DNA of 64,000 bases from Pseudomonas paralactis (GTDB lineage: Bacteria; Pseudomonadota; Gammaproteobacteria; Pseudomonadales; Pseudomonadaceae): the NCBI RefSeq assembly GCF_001439735.1, contig NZ_JYLN01000012.1, positions 39,706 through 103,705 of the forward strand. Direction: 5' to 3'. The notes under the pieces are model-generated. The model saw only the letters and a list, made by a program, of their open reading frames with translations. It was not told where the DNA came from and searched no databases. Shown here in pieces: positions 24,740 through 33,948 of this stretch (position 1 is its first letter; each line of letters opens with the position of its first letter). The position numbers and the translations under genes were made by a program.

Positions 24740-27145
24740 TCAGAACCCTACGCTTGCCTGTACAAAGAACGTGCGCGGCTCGCCCAGGTATATCCCGGCA
24801 TTGTTGTCACTGGAGCGCGTGTAATGTTGCTGGTCGAAGAGGTTTTTCACCCCCACGCCAAGCTTCAGGTTCGACAGTTGCGCGCCAAAGTCATAACCGC
24901 TGCGCAGGTTGACCGACACATAGCCCGGAATATCACCGTACTGGCCGTCAGCGGTGCCTTGAGTGATGTAGGTGGTGCCGGTGCCTGGCGCACGTTGGCC
25001 AGACTGGGCATAGATGTCCAGGTTGTGGGTCCAGTGGTTGACATCGTAGCGCAGGCCCAGGGTCGCCACTTCACGGGAATACAGCGGCAGATCGCGGCCC
25101 TTGAACGGCACGTCACCCTCGGAGGTGGCCTTGGTATAGGTAAAGCCGGCGTTGGCGGTCAGGCCGTCGAGGCGCGGGTCAAGATTGGACAAGTCGTAGT
25201 GAGCCGACGCTTCGATACCGGCGTGCTTGGTGGCGCCGAGGTTGGTCCAGCCCACGTCGTTGCTGACGTATTGCAGTTCATCGGCAAAGTCGATGTAGAA
25301 CAGCGTCACTTCGCCGCCCCAGATGCTGTCGTTGTAGCGCGTCCCGATCTCGTAGGTCTTGGCTTTTTCCGGGTTCAGGCCATTGGCGGTCTGGTTGCCG
25401 GTACCGCCCTGCCCCAACTGGAAATACTGCAAGCTGCCGAAGGAGGTTTCGTAGTTGGCGAACAGTTTCCATGCGTCGCTGACGTGGTACATCACGCTCA
25501 GGGCCGGTAGCGGTTCATTGTTGTGGATCTCGCGGCGCTTTTCCTCGGTACGCTTGCCGTTCAGGGCCACGACCGGGCGGTCATGCCATTCGGTGCGGAT
25601 GTCTTCAAAGCGGATGCCCGGGGTGATCGTCCATTGGCCGATGTCGATTTTGTTGTCGATGTAGAAAGCGTTGGCTTCGGTGCCGCCGGTGCGGTCTTGA
25701 TAAACGTGGCCGTCGTTCTGCCCACCTGGCGTGGGCACGTTGTTGACCAGGTTCAGGCTCGTGGCTTGTTCGTGCATGCCTTCCTTCAAGTAGCGGTAGC
25801 CAACGCTGACTTCCTGCGTGCTCGGGCCCACGTCGAACACATGGGACACCCGCGGTTCGATGCCGAAGGTGTAGTAGGTGCGGGGGTAGGAACTGAGGGT
25901 TTTCAGATCGCGGTTGGCGATGTTGCTGCCTCGAAAGCTGTCGGAGTAGTAGGTCAGTACTTCTGCCTGGGTACGGTCGTCGATCTGGCGGATGTACTTG
26001 AAGGACACGTCCTTGCGGCGGCCGCTGAAGTTGTCCCAGTCGCGCACCGACTGGTAAGGGTTGGCGTCAAATTGCTTCTGGGTCAGACCACCGGGCATGT
26101 CGGCGCTGGCATCGTAATAGTGGAAGTTGAGCGAGAAGTCGTCTTGATCAGTCGGCGCCCAGTGGGTCTTGAAGATCACGTCGTCAATGTCGTTGGAATT
26201 GTTGCTGTTGCGGTAGCCGTTGCCATTGACGCCGGAGTACAGCAACGCGGCGCCGATGCCGTTGTCGGCGGTGCCGCCGATAAACGCATTCTCCACGTGC
26301 TTCCATCCACCGTGGGCGGACGTTTGCAGGGTGGTACCGACTTCACCGGAGAATTTTTCCGGGATGGCGCGGGTCACGAAGTTGATCACGCCGCCGACGT
26401 TTTGTGGGCCATAGCGCACGGAGCCGGCGCCGCGCACGACGTCGATGCTGTCCAGGTTACCGGCGGAAATGGGGGCCATCGACAGTTGCGGCTGGCCGTA
26501 CGGGGCGAAGGCTGCCGGTACACCATCAATCAGCACGGTGGAGCGTGGCGACAGGCGTGAGGTCAAGCCGCGTACGCCGACGTTGAGGGAAATATCGCTG
26601 CCACCGGTGCCATTGGATTCCTGCACCTGCACACCAGGCACGCGGCGCAATACGTCACCAACGTTCATTGCGCCCTGCTCCACCATGGCTTCGCGGCGCA
26701 CCACAGTGCGTGCTCCCGCATGGTTTTGCACCACGGCGGCATCGGCATCGCCGAGCCAGTCGCCCACCACCTTGATGTCGGTGACGCCCAGTTCCAGTGG
26801 CGAGCCGGCCTCGCCGGTGCCGGCGCTCAACGTGCGCAAGGTCACCGAACCTGCGTCGATCTGGTAATCCAGCCCACTGCCTTGCAGCAATTGGCGCAGG
26901 GCTTGTTCAGGCGAGAGATTGCCATCCACCGCGGGGGCTTGCTTGCCGGCGACCATATCGGGGCTGAAGAACACTTGCAGCGAAGTTTGCTGGCCCAGTT
27001 GGCTCAAGGCTGCGCCCAGGGGCTGGGCGCGAATATGAATGCCATCGCCGGCCTGGGCGACAGGCAGCGCGATGCTGACAGCAATGGACAGGGCGAGCGG
27101 CGCCCAGCGGGAGATTTTATTGTTGTAGAGGGCGAATTTTTTCAC
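24740..27145 (-). CDS. fecA: TonB-dependent ferric citrate-type receptor/transducer FecA
   Basis: 801 residues from a GTG at 27145 (VKKFALYNNKISRW then a signal peptide ending in AQA). An upstream in-frame start at 27292 would overlap fecR. After the signal comes an STN signalling domain (IHIRAQPLGAALSQLGQQTSLQVFFSPDM...), the TonB plug (GVRGLTSRLSPRSTVLIDG, VVRGAGSVRYGPQNVGGVINFVTRAIP) and a 22-strand barrel ending in the terminal aromatic FFVQASVGF. The plug signature matches E. coli FecA closely. Outer-membrane importer that also signals through FecR to FecI, encoded directly upstream. Substrate (ferric dicitrate) is inferred from similarity. Confidence 0.9.
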   Translation of the reverse strand: MKKFALYNNKISRWAPLALSIAVSIALPVAQAGDGIHIRAQPLGAALSQLGQQTSLQVFFSPDMVAGKQAPAVDGNLSPEQALRQLLQGSGLDYQIDAGSVTLRTLSAGTGEAGSPLELGVTDIKVVGDWLGDADAAVVQNHAGARTVVRREAMVEQGAMNVGDVLRRVPGVQVQESNGTGGSDISLNVGVRGLTSRLSPRSTVLIDGVPAAFAPYGQPQLSMAPISAGNLDSIDVVRGAGSVRYGPQNVGGVINFVTRAIPEKFSGEVGTTLQTSAHGGWKHVENAFIGGTADNGIGAALLYSGVNGNGYRNSNNSNDIDDVIFKTHWAPTDQDDFSLNFHYYDASADMPGGLTQKQFDANPYQSVRDWDNFSGRRKDVSFKYIRQIDDRTQAEVLTYYSDSFRGSNIANRDLKTLSSYPRTYYTFGIEPRVSHVFDVGPSTQEVSVGYRYLKEGMHEQATSLNLVNNVPTPGGQNDGHVYQDRTGGTEANAFYIDNKIDIGQWTITPGIRFEDIRTEWHDRPVVALNGKRTEEKRREIHNNEPLPALSVMYHVSDAWKLFANYETSFGSLQYFQLGQGGTGNQTANGLNPEKAKTYEIGTRYNDSIWGGEVTLFYIDFADELQYVSNDVGWTNLGATKHAGIEASAHYDLSNLDPRLDGLTANAGFTYTKATSEGDVPFKGRDLPLYSREVATLGLRYDVNHWTHNLDIYAQSGQRAPGTGTTYITQGTADGQYGDIPGYVSVNLRSGYDFGAQLSNLKLGVGVKNLFDQQHYTRSSDNNAGIYLGEPRTFFVQASVGF

Positions 27146-27242
27146 GTCGAACCTAATCCTGTGATCGCAAGAGTGTGCGGCCGTTAATGCAAACCAGTTG
27201 CAGTTGCAGGAGAAGACGAACAACTCGAAAAAAACCTGAATG

Positions 27243-28193
27243 TCAGCGTGAAATAATTTCCTGAGTACCGTCCGGCAAGGCGCGCAAGGCAACCGGCAGG
27301 ATATGCGGCAGGGCTTTGAGCAAAGCGTCGGTGTCGTTGGCGTTGAACACGCTGGTCAGGCGCAGGTTACCCACCGCTGGCGTGCTGACGCGCAACGGTT
27401 GCTCGCGGTAACGCGATACTTCCCGCGCCACCTCGGCCAGGGTGGCGTTGTTGAACACCAGTTTACCGGTGCGCCATGCCGTCAGTTCTTCAGGGTTCAC
27501 CGCGTAGGCTGCGGCCACCTGGCCCTGAGTATCGACGTGAGTGCCCCGGCCGGCGGTGAGCGTCACGATTTGGGTCGATGCCTGCCCCTGCACCTTGACC
27601 GTGCCGGCTTCGACCACCACGCGGGTCTGCTCATCATCGCGCCGCACATCGAAGCGCGTGCCGGTGACCGTCACCTGCCCTGCGCCGGCGGCGACCACAA
27701 AGGGGCGACTGGCGTCGTGCTCGACGCTGAACATCGCCTCGCCCTGCTTGAGTTCAATGCCTCGCCGGCCTTTTTCGTAGTGAACCGCAACCACGCTGCG
27801 GCTGTTGAGGTCCATCACAGAACCGTCGGGCAGAGCCACCTGGCGCTGCTCGCCCACTCGGGTACTGAACTCGGCGCTGTAGGGCTTTGGCTGGCCCAGC
27901 CCGCTGACCAAACCCAGGCCCACCGCAATGGCAACCACACTGGCCGCTACCGCATAGCGCAACACCGCAGCACGCCTGGGGCGCTCAGCCGGCGCGTCGC
28001 ACAGGGCCTGCAAACGGGGTTGGGAAAGCAGATCCGTGGCGCTCCACAGCCCTTGCAGCACATCGAATTCATATTGGTGTTCGGGCTGCTCGGCACGCCA
28101 GGCGTCGAAACGTTGACGCTCTTCGGCATTCAACGGGCCGTCTTGCAGGCGCACAAACCATTGCGCCGCCTCGTCACGGGCACGCTTATCCAT
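27243..28193 (-). CDS. fecR: FecR-type anti-sigma factor/sigma regulator
   Basis: 316 residues from MDKRARDEAAQW (28193). A start overlapping fecI by ATGA at 28223 is also possible. The N-terminal cytoplasmic DUF4880 domain (AAQWFVRLQDGPLNAEERQRFDAWRAEQPEHQYEFD) is followed by one membrane segment (AVAASVVAIAVGLGLVSGLG) and a periplasmic FecR domain (VALPDGSVMDLNSRSVVAVHYEKGRRGIEL). It relays the STN-domain signal from FecA across the membrane to FecI. Middle gene of fecI-fecR-fecA. Confidence 0.93.
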   Translation of the reverse strand: MDKRARDEAAQWFVRLQDGPLNAEERQRFDAWRAEQPEHQYEFDVLQGLWSATDLLSQPRLQALCDAPAERPRRAAVLRYAVAASVVAIAVGLGLVSGLGQPKPYSAEFSTRVGEQRQVALPDGSVMDLNSRSVVAVHYEKGRRGIELKQGEAMFSVEHDASRPFVVAAGAGQVTVTGTRFDVRRDDEQTRVVVEAGTVKVQGQASTQIVTLTAGRGTHVDTQGQVAAAYAVNPEELTAWRTGKLVFNNATLAEVAREVSRYREQPLRVSTPAVGNLRLTSVFNANDTDALLKALPHILPVALRALPDGTQEIISR

Positions 28194-28219
28194 CGGGGAA
28201 GATCCTGTTCCTAAGCGGG

Positions 28220-28717
28220 TCATGGCGCCATTGCATCCAGGCGGTCACGCAGATGCCGCAGGGTGCGGATCATATACTTTTCCACCATGTTTTTAGACAG
28301 CCCCAGGCGCGCGGCGATTTCCTGCTGGGTGAGCCCCTCGATTTTCTGCCAGATAAAAATCTTGCGGCAGTTGAGCGGCAACTCGGCCAGGGCCCGCTCG
28401 ATGGAGTCGGCCAACTGAATCGCGTGCATGTAATGCTCCGGGTCGCCGTTATGGGGCGCCTGATCCACGGCCTGCAACGTCAACGCCTCGCGGCGTTCGT
28501 CGCGGCGGTAGCCGTCCACCGCGATATTGCGGGCGGTTTGATGCAGGTAGGCGCGTGGTTGCGCAACCTCGCTGGCGTGGGACTCAAGCACTCGCACAAA
28601 AGTATCGTGGGTCAGATCCTCGGCTTGTTGACGGTTCCTCAAGCGGCGGGTCCAGGTTCCGATCAACTCTTCGTAGTGCTCGAAAAAGCCTGTTCTGCGG
28701 GGCGGCTGAGGAATCAT
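28220..28717 (-). CDS. fecI: ECF sigma factor, FecI type
   Basis: 165 residues. Region 2 (RNRQQAEDLTHDTFVRVLE ... ARNIAVDGYRRDERR) and region 4 (LAELPLNCRKIFIWQKIEGLTQQEIAARLGLSKNMVEKYMIRTLRHLRD) are both intact. The region 4 helix and the partner genes make it an iron-starvation sigma that drives the downstream receptor. A 19-bp palindrome resembling a Fur box lies about 29 bases before the start. Confidence 0.93.
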   Translation of the reverse strand: MIPQPPRRTGFFEHYEELIGTWTRRLRNRQQAEDLTHDTFVRVLESHASEVAQPRAYLHQTARNIAVDGYRRDERREALTLQAVDQAPHNGDPEHYMHAIQLADSIERALAELPLNCRKIFIWQKIEGLTQQEIAARLGLSKNMVEKYMIRTLRHLRDRLDAMAP

Positions 28718-28745
28718 CGCGAAGGCACTGAGGAGGCGGGGCGTG

Positions 28746-28764
28746 AATAGTAATGCTTCCTATT
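28746..28764 (-). promoter_or_regulatory. candidate Fur box upstream of fecI
   Basis: A 19-bp imperfect palindrome, AATAG...CTATT, with seven of nine base pairs symmetric. It matches the Fur consensus at 10 of 19 positions by hand alignment. Its position just upstream of an iron-starvation sigma gene supports the call. Confidence 0.45.
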
Positions 28765-28815
28765 AAGCGGAGCAATTGCTGTACATCAGCGGTACGCCCG
28801 CCGCATTCAAAACCC

Positions 28816-29211
28816 TCAACTTTTTGAAATCACGCTGCTCATGTATTGATGCAGATCGCGAAAATCCTGAACGCTCCACGCGTGCGGCGCTATTTTTACA
28901 CCGTTGTCCTTCAAGGTCTTTGGAATCAGGTTGCCATTTGGGCGAAGTATGATCGACGAGACGATCACCCCAGGATAATCATGCAGCCGCTGCTTGAATG
29001 CGGCGGTAGTAAGGTCAGGCGTGGGCGGATTGCTTTTTTTAGCCAATGGCCCGCTGGCCTTTATATCCGGTCCATGGCACACAGCGCACCGTTGGAGATA
29101 GAGCGTTTTGCCATTGCTGTTTTCCGCTACGGCCAATGACACTTGAAGCAGTGATAAAACAACTGTTAAGCCTATGACTAAGGGTTTCATTGTTGGGGTG
29201 CCTGTCGACAT
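28816..29211 (-). CDS. small c-type cytochrome
   Basis: 131 residues from the ATG at 29211, selected for AAAGGA six bases upstream. Signal peptide (MKPLVIGLTVVLSLLQVSLAVA) precedes a mature domain of about 100 residues. The heme site CAVCH (CXXCH) lies in LYLQRCAVCHGPDIKASGP, and later IILRPNGNLIPKTLKDNG. It is a periplasmic monoheme cytochrome of class I-like type; its electron partner cannot be told from context, since neighbours are a sigma factor and an SDR enzyme. It appears to be a single-gene unit. Confidence 0.83.
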   Translation of the reverse strand: MSTGTPTMKPLVIGLTVVLSLLQVSLAVAENSNGKTLYLQRCAVCHGPDIKASGPLAKKSNPPTPDLTTAAFKQRLHDYPGVIVSSIILRPNGNLIPKTLKDNGVKIAPHAWSVQDFRDLHQYMSSVISKS

Positions 29212-29387
29212 GCGCATTCCTTTGCTCCATCCCTTATCTTTTGTTTTCAGCATATTACGATAAACCTGCGCCTTGCGCCCCGGCGCTACGCCAACGGCCC
29301 CGGCCTGGGCGTACAAGCCATGCGATGAACTTCCACTCCCCGCCGCCAGTCAGCTGAAAGGACTCTCATAAACACAGTGGGTGGGCG

Positions 29388-30188
29388 ATGCGGATTTCCT
29401 TGCAGCAACAAGTGGCCCTGGTCACCGGTGCCAGTTCCGGCATTGGTGCGGGCGCGGCTAAAGCGCTGGCCGACGCTGGCGCGGCGGTGGTGCTTAACTA
29501 CAACTCCCAGGCGGCACCCGCCGAGGCCCTTGCGGCGCAGATCAATGCCAACGGCGGCCGAGCGCTTGCCATCGGCGGCGATGTGTCCAAGGAGGCCGAC
29601 GTCGAGCGCCTGTTCGCTCAGACCCTCGATGCCTTTGGCAGCCTGGATATTCTGGTAGCCAACTCCGGGCTGCAAAAAGACGCCAACCTGGTCGACATGA
29701 CCCTTGAGGACTGGAACACCGTGATCGGTGTCAACCTCACCGGGCAGTTCCTCTGCGCCCGCGCGGCGGTGCGTATCTTCAATCGTCAGGGGGTGCGTGA
29801 GGGCGTGTCACGGGCCGCCGGCAAAATCATCCATATGAGTTCGGTGCATCAAGTCATCCCTTGGGCCGGGCATGTGAACTATGCGGCGTCCAAGGGTGGC
29901 GTGGAGATGCTGATGCGCACTCTCGCCCAGGAAGTCAGCGAGCAACGCATCCGCATCAATGGCATTGCGCCGGGAGCGATTCGTACGGCGATCAACCGCG
30001 CCGCCACTGAAGGCGCGGCGGAAAAAGAGCTGCTTAAATTGATTCCTTATGGCCGCGTCGGTGATGTGGAAGATGTGGCCAATGCGGTGGTGTGGTTGGC
30101 CAGTGATGCTTCTGATTATGTGGTCGGCAGTACGCTGTTCATTGATGGCGGCATGAGCCTTTATCCGGAGTTTCGCGGCAATGGTTGA
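29388..30188 (+). CDS. SDR family oxidoreductase (glucose 1-dehydrogenase-like)
   Basis: 266 residues, classical short-chain dehydrogenase: cofactor loop TGASSGIGAG, NNAG-equivalent VANSGLQ, catalytic Ser in HMSSVHQ, and YAASK. The C-terminal FIDGGMSLYPEF is usual in the glucose/sugar dehydrogenase group. It overlaps the next gene (GH15) by eight bases, so the two are translationally coupled. Probable role is oxidation of a sugar or sugar alcohol, perhaps acting on products of the adjacent glycosidase; inference. Confidence 0.9.
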   Translation: MRISLQQQVALVTGASSGIGAGAAKALADAGAAVVLNYNSQAAPAEALAAQINANGGRALAIGGDVSKEADVERLFAQTLDAFGSLDILVANSGLQKDANLVDMTLEDWNTVIGVNLTGQFLCARAAVRIFNRQGVREGVSRAAGKIIHMSSVHQVIPWAGHVNYAASKGGVEMLMRTLAQEVSEQRIRINGIAPGAIRTAINRAATEGAAEKELLKLIPYGRVGDVEDVANAVVWLASDASDYVVGSTLFIDGGMSLYPEFRGNG

Positions 30189-32007
30189 TTTGAAGAAAGA
30201 GCCCCAGAGCGCCATCGATGCCCATGGCATCATCGGCGACATGCGCAGTGCCGCACTGGTAAATGACCGGGGCAGCATCGACTTTTTCTGTTGGCCGGAA
30301 TTCGACAGCCCGTCGATCTTCTGCGCGCTGCTCGACACGCCCGATGCCGGCACCTTCCAACTCACCCCGGACCTGCCCAACGCCCGCCGCGAGCAGATCT
30401 ACCTGCCTGACACCAACGTACTGCAAACCCGCTGGCTGAGTGACGAGGCGGTGGTGGAAATCACCGATCTGCTGGTCGTCAGCGAAGACGTTGACGATTT
30501 GCCGCTGCTGATTCGCCGAGTGCGCGTGGTCAGTGGCCAGGCAACTATGCATCTGCGCTGCACCGTGCGCCATGACTATGCCCGCGCCAAGACTCACGCT
30601 ACAGCGGACGATGGCGGTGTAGTGTTCCGCGCCGACGGCCAGCCCGGCCTGCGCCTGGTGGGCAGCCAGCCGCTGACCCTCGACGCGGATGCGGCCGTCA
30701 CTCGCTTCACCCTGGCCCAGGACGAAGGCGCCGAATTTGTGCTCGGCGGCCAGGACGATCCGCGGGTGATCAACGACTGCACCAATCTTTATCTGGAGCG
30801 CACCCTGGCGTTCTGGCGCGGCTGGATCGGACAGTCCAATTACCGTGGACGCTGGCGCGAAATGGTCAATCGTTCGGCCTTGGCGCTTAAGCTTTTGACC
30901 TCACGCAAGCACGGCGCAATCATCGCCGCGGCGACTTTCGGCCTGCCGGAAAGCCCCGGCGGCGAGCGCAACTGGGATTACCGCTACACCTGGATCCGCG
31001 ATGCCTCATTCACCGTCTACGCGTTTATGCGCCTGGGCTTTGTCGAGGAAGCCAACGCCTATATGCGCTGGCTCAAGGGCCGAGTCAGCGACTGCTGCGG
31101 CCAGCCCACCAAGATCAACATCCTCTATGGCATCGACGGTCGCCAGGAGTTGCCGGAAACCACCCTCGATCATTTGAGCGGCCACGGCGGCGCACAACCG
31201 GTGCGTGTGGGCAATGAAGCGTTCGACCAGATCCAGCTGGATATCTACGGCGAACTGATGGACGCCGTTTACCTGGTCAACAAGTACGGCGAAGCCATTT
31301 CCCACGAAGGCTGGAAACATACGGTGGAAGTGGTCGATCAAGTGTGTGAGATCTGGAACCGCAAAGACGTGGGCATCTGGGAAATGCGCGGCGAGCAGCA
31401 TCACTTTCTGCACTCGCGCCTGATGTGCTGGGTGGCCCTGGATCGTGCCATTCGCCTGGCCTCCAAACGCTCACTGCCCGCCCCGTTTGCACGCTGGGAC
31501 CAGACGCGTCAGGCAATCTACGCCGATATCTGGAGCAACTTCTGGAACGAAGAGCGCGGGCATTTCGTACAGCATATCGGCAGCACGGCGCTGGACGGCT
31601 CGATGTTGTTGATGCCGCTGGTGCGCTTCGTTGCCGCCACCGACCCGCGTTGGCTGGCGACGCTGGAAGCAATCCAGAAAAGCCTGGTGCGCGACGGCAT
31701 GGTCTACCGCTACCGCAATGACGACAGCCAGATCGACGGGCTGCAAGGCACCGAAGGCGCGTTCGCCGCCTGCTCGTTCTGGTACGTCGAATGCCTGGCC
31801 CGCGCCGGGCAGGTGGAAAAAGCCCATCTGGAATTCGAACAGCTGCTGCGCTACGCCAACCCGCTGGGGTTGTACGCCGAAGAGTTCGACAGCCAGGCTC
31901 GGCACTTGGGCAACACACCCCAGGCGTTGAGCCATCTGGCCTTGATCAGTGCGGCAACGTTCCTGGACCGCAAACTCAGCGGGGAGAAGACTGTATGGCA
32001 ACCCTGA
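30181..32007 (+). CDS. glycoside hydrolase family 15 protein (trehalase/glucoamylase-like)
   Basis: 608 residues, cytoplasmic. N-terminal beta-sandwich DUF5911 type (DMRSAALVNDRGSIDFFCWPEFDSPSIF), then the (alpha/alpha)6 barrel with NWDYRYTWIRDASFT. Catalytic glutamate candidates are in GIWEMRGEQHHF and LGLYAEEFD. GH15 proteins of this bacterial layout cleave alpha-glucosides such as trehalose or maltooligosaccharides. Middle gene of SDR-GH15-hydrolase. It overlaps the following gene by 13 bases. Confidence 0.92.
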   Translation: MVDLKKEPQSAIDAHGIIGDMRSAALVNDRGSIDFFCWPEFDSPSIFCALLDTPDAGTFQLTPDLPNARREQIYLPDTNVLQTRWLSDEAVVEITDLLVVSEDVDDLPLLIRRVRVVSGQATMHLRCTVRHDYARAKTHATADDGGVVFRADGQPGLRLVGSQPLTLDADAAVTRFTLAQDEGAEFVLGGQDDPRVINDCTNLYLERTLAFWRGWIGQSNYRGRWREMVNRSALALKLLTSRKHGAIIAAATFGLPESPGGERNWDYRYTWIRDASFTVYAFMRLGFVEEANAYMRWLKGRVSDCCGQPTKINILYGIDGRQELPETTLDHLSGHGGAQPVRVGNEAFDQIQLDIYGELMDAVYLVNKYGEAISHEGWKHTVEVVDQVCEIWNRKDVGIWEMRGEQHHFLHSRLMCWVALDRAIRLASKRSLPAPFARWDQTRQAIYADIWSNFWNEERGHFVQHIGSTALDGSMLLMPLVRFVAATDPRWLATLEAIQKSLVRDGMVYRYRNDDSQIDGLQGTEGAFAACSFWYVECLARAGQVEKAHLEFEQLLRYANPLGLYAEEFDSQARHLGNTPQALSHLALISAATFLDRKLSGEKTVWQP

Positions 32008-32906
32008 CCTCCCCGGCCGCGCTGTTGTATGTACGCACGTCCATGCTAGACGTGGCTTACGAGACGCACGGCCCCATCGCGGGCGAGCCGGTGATCCTGC
32101 TGCATGGCTTCCCTTATGACCCTCGCGGCTATGACGACATCGCGCCGGTGCTGGCCGAGCAAGGCTATCGGGTGTTGGTCCCGTATTTGCGCGGGTATGG
32201 CCCGACGCGGTTTATCAACGACCAAATCATGCGCTCCGGCCAGCAAGCGGCGTTAGCCAAGGACCTGCTGGATTTCATGGATGCGCTGTCCATCAGGCAA
32301 GCCACTCTCGCCGGGTATGACTGGGGTGGGCGCGCGGCGTGTATTGTTGCCGCGCTGTGGCCCGAGCGGGTGCGCGGCCTGGTGACGGGGGATGGTTACA
32401 ACATCCAGGACATCGCCAAGTCCCTCAAGCCTCGGGCGCCGGAAACCGAGCATCGATTGTGGTACCAGTATTACTTTCACACCCAGCGTGGGGTTGACGG
32501 TTTGACCGCCAACCGACGTGAGCTGTGTGAGTTGCTATGGCGGCTTTGGTCGCCGACCTGGCATGAAGGGCCGAGTCTGTATGGCAAGACGGCGCCATCG
32601 TTTGATAACCCGGATTTTGTCGCGGTGGTGATTCACTCCTATCGGCATCGATTCATGTATGCACCGGGTGATCCCGCGCTGGAACCCATTGAGCAGGCAT
32701 TGGTGCAGCCACCGGCGATAACGGTGCCCAGCATTTCATTGTGCGGCGCCGATGATGGCGTGGGCCCGCCTTCGCAAGAGGATGACGATGTGGAGCACTT
32801 CCGCGGTTTTTATCGACGGCAAGTGCTGCCATGTGTTGGCCATAATGTGTTCCAGGAGGCGCCCCATGTCACGCTGGCAGCACTGCTGGAATTACTCGAC
32901 CGCTGA
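31995..32906 (+). CDS. alpha/beta hydrolase, epoxide-hydrolase-like
   Basis: 303 residues from the ATG at 31995, preceded by GGGGAGAAGACT. Motifs: oxyanion segment LLHGFPYDPRGYDD, nucleophile elbow AGYDWGGRAA with Asp as nucleophile (epoxide hydrolase/haloalkane dehalogenase type), and a His in PCVGHNVFQEAP. The Asp nucleophile makes esterase activity unlikely. Third gene of the coupled SDR-GH15 operon; why this chemistry belongs with a glycosidase is not clear. Its 3' end overlaps the convergent regulator gene by 15 bases. Confidence 0.87.
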   Translation: MATLTSPAALLYVRTSMLDVAYETHGPIAGEPVILLHGFPYDPRGYDDIAPVLAEQGYRVLVPYLRGYGPTRFINDQIMRSGQQAALAKDLLDFMDALSIRQATLAGYDWGGRAACIVAALWPERVRGLVTGDGYNIQDIAKSLKPRAPETEHRLWYQYYFHTQRGVDGLTANRRELCELLWRLWSPTWHEGPSLYGKTAPSFDNPDFVAVVIHSYRHRFMYAPGDPALEPIEQALVQPPAITVPSISLCGADDGVGPPSQEDDDVEHFRGFYRRQVLPCVGHNVFQEAPHVTLAALLELLDR

Positions 32907-33860
32907 AAAACGCTCCCGATATGCCTGAGGCGTCACCGACAAGGTCCGCAGGAAACTGCGGCGCAATGTTTCTTCACAGCCAAAGCCGCAATGCATAGCA
33001 ATGCGTTTGATCGAAGTGGTGCCGTCTGCCAATTGCCGGCGGGCACTTTCGAGTCGGATCAGTTCAACCGCACGCGCCGGGGTTTGGCCGGTCTCGGCGC
33101 GATAGTGGCGCACGAAGCTGCGCTCACTCATACCGGCCTGGGCCGCCAAGGTGGCGATGTTAAGGTCCAGCGTCAGGTTTTCGGCGATCCAGGCGTGCAA
33201 TTCGGCAAAGCGGCTGTCGCTCTTTTGCAACGATAACGTCACGCTGAATTGCGACTGCCCGCCAGGGCGCTTGAGGAAGACCACCAAGTGCCGCGCCACT
33301 TCCAGGGCGAAGGCGCGTCCCAGGTCCTCTTCTACCAGGGCCAGGCACAGGTCGATCCCGGCAGTCACACCGGCCGAGGTCCACACCGCGCCTTGCTGGA
33401 TGAAAATCGGATTGGACTCCACCGTCAGCGCCGGATATTTACGCGCCAGTTCTTCACAACGCGTCCAGTGCGTGGCCACGCGGCAGCCGTCGAGCAGGCC
33501 ACTGGCGGCCAGCAGAAACGCCCCGGTGCAGACCGAAGCCATGCGCCGGGCGTGCCGGGATTTTTCCCGCACCCAGTGCACCAGCGCCGGCTCGTCGGCA
33601 GCGCCGTACACGCCCCAGCCTCCGGCGATTACCAGCGTGTCACACGGTGTATCGATCGCTGGCAGCGGCTCGGCCAGTAGCGCCAACCCGGAAGACGTCA
33701 TCACCGGCCCAGCCTGCGCTGCAATCACACTTGCGGTGTAGGGCAACGGCAAGCCACGCTGGCGCGCCAGGTCATTGGCCGACGCGAACACTTGCAGGGG
33801 CCCGGTCACATCGAGCACCTGGGCATTGTCAAAGGCGAGTACGTGGATAATTCTGGGCAT
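32892..33860 (-). CDS. GlxA family transcriptional regulator (DJ-1/PfpI plus AraC HTH)
   Basis: 322 residues from MPRIIHVLAFDNAQ (33860). The N-terminal DJ-1/PfpI-like domain has the elbow SVCTGAFLLAASGLL. The C-terminal AraC-type double helix-turn-helix has IATLAAQAGMSERSFVRHYRAETGQTPARAV and IAMHCGFGCEETLRRSFLRTLSVTPQAYRERF. It diverges from the isonitrile hydratase gene with 88 bases between starts, so it probably regulates it. The effector is unknown; the DJ-1 domain presumably senses a small molecule. Confidence 0.9.
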   Translation of the reverse strand: MPRIIHVLAFDNAQVLDVTGPLQVFASANDLARQRGLPLPYTASVIAAQAGPVMTSSGLALLAEPLPAIDTPCDTLVIAGGWGVYGAADEPALVHWVREKSRHARRMASVCTGAFLLAASGLLDGCRVATHWTRCEELARKYPALTVESNPIFIQQGAVWTSAGVTAGIDLCLALVEEDLGRAFALEVARHLVVFLKRPGGQSQFSVTLSLQKSDSRFAELHAWIAENLTLDLNIATLAAQAGMSERSFVRHYRAETGQTPARAVELIRLESARRQLADGTTSIKRIAMHCGFGCEETLRRSFLRTLSVTPQAYRERFSAVE

Positions 33861-33948
33861 ATTGGCGTGATTCGTGGGCTCAATGGCGTACTCGCCAAAG
33901 CCTAGGCTTCTACAGTGAGGTCGTCCATTCCTTTTCGGAGCTTGATTC

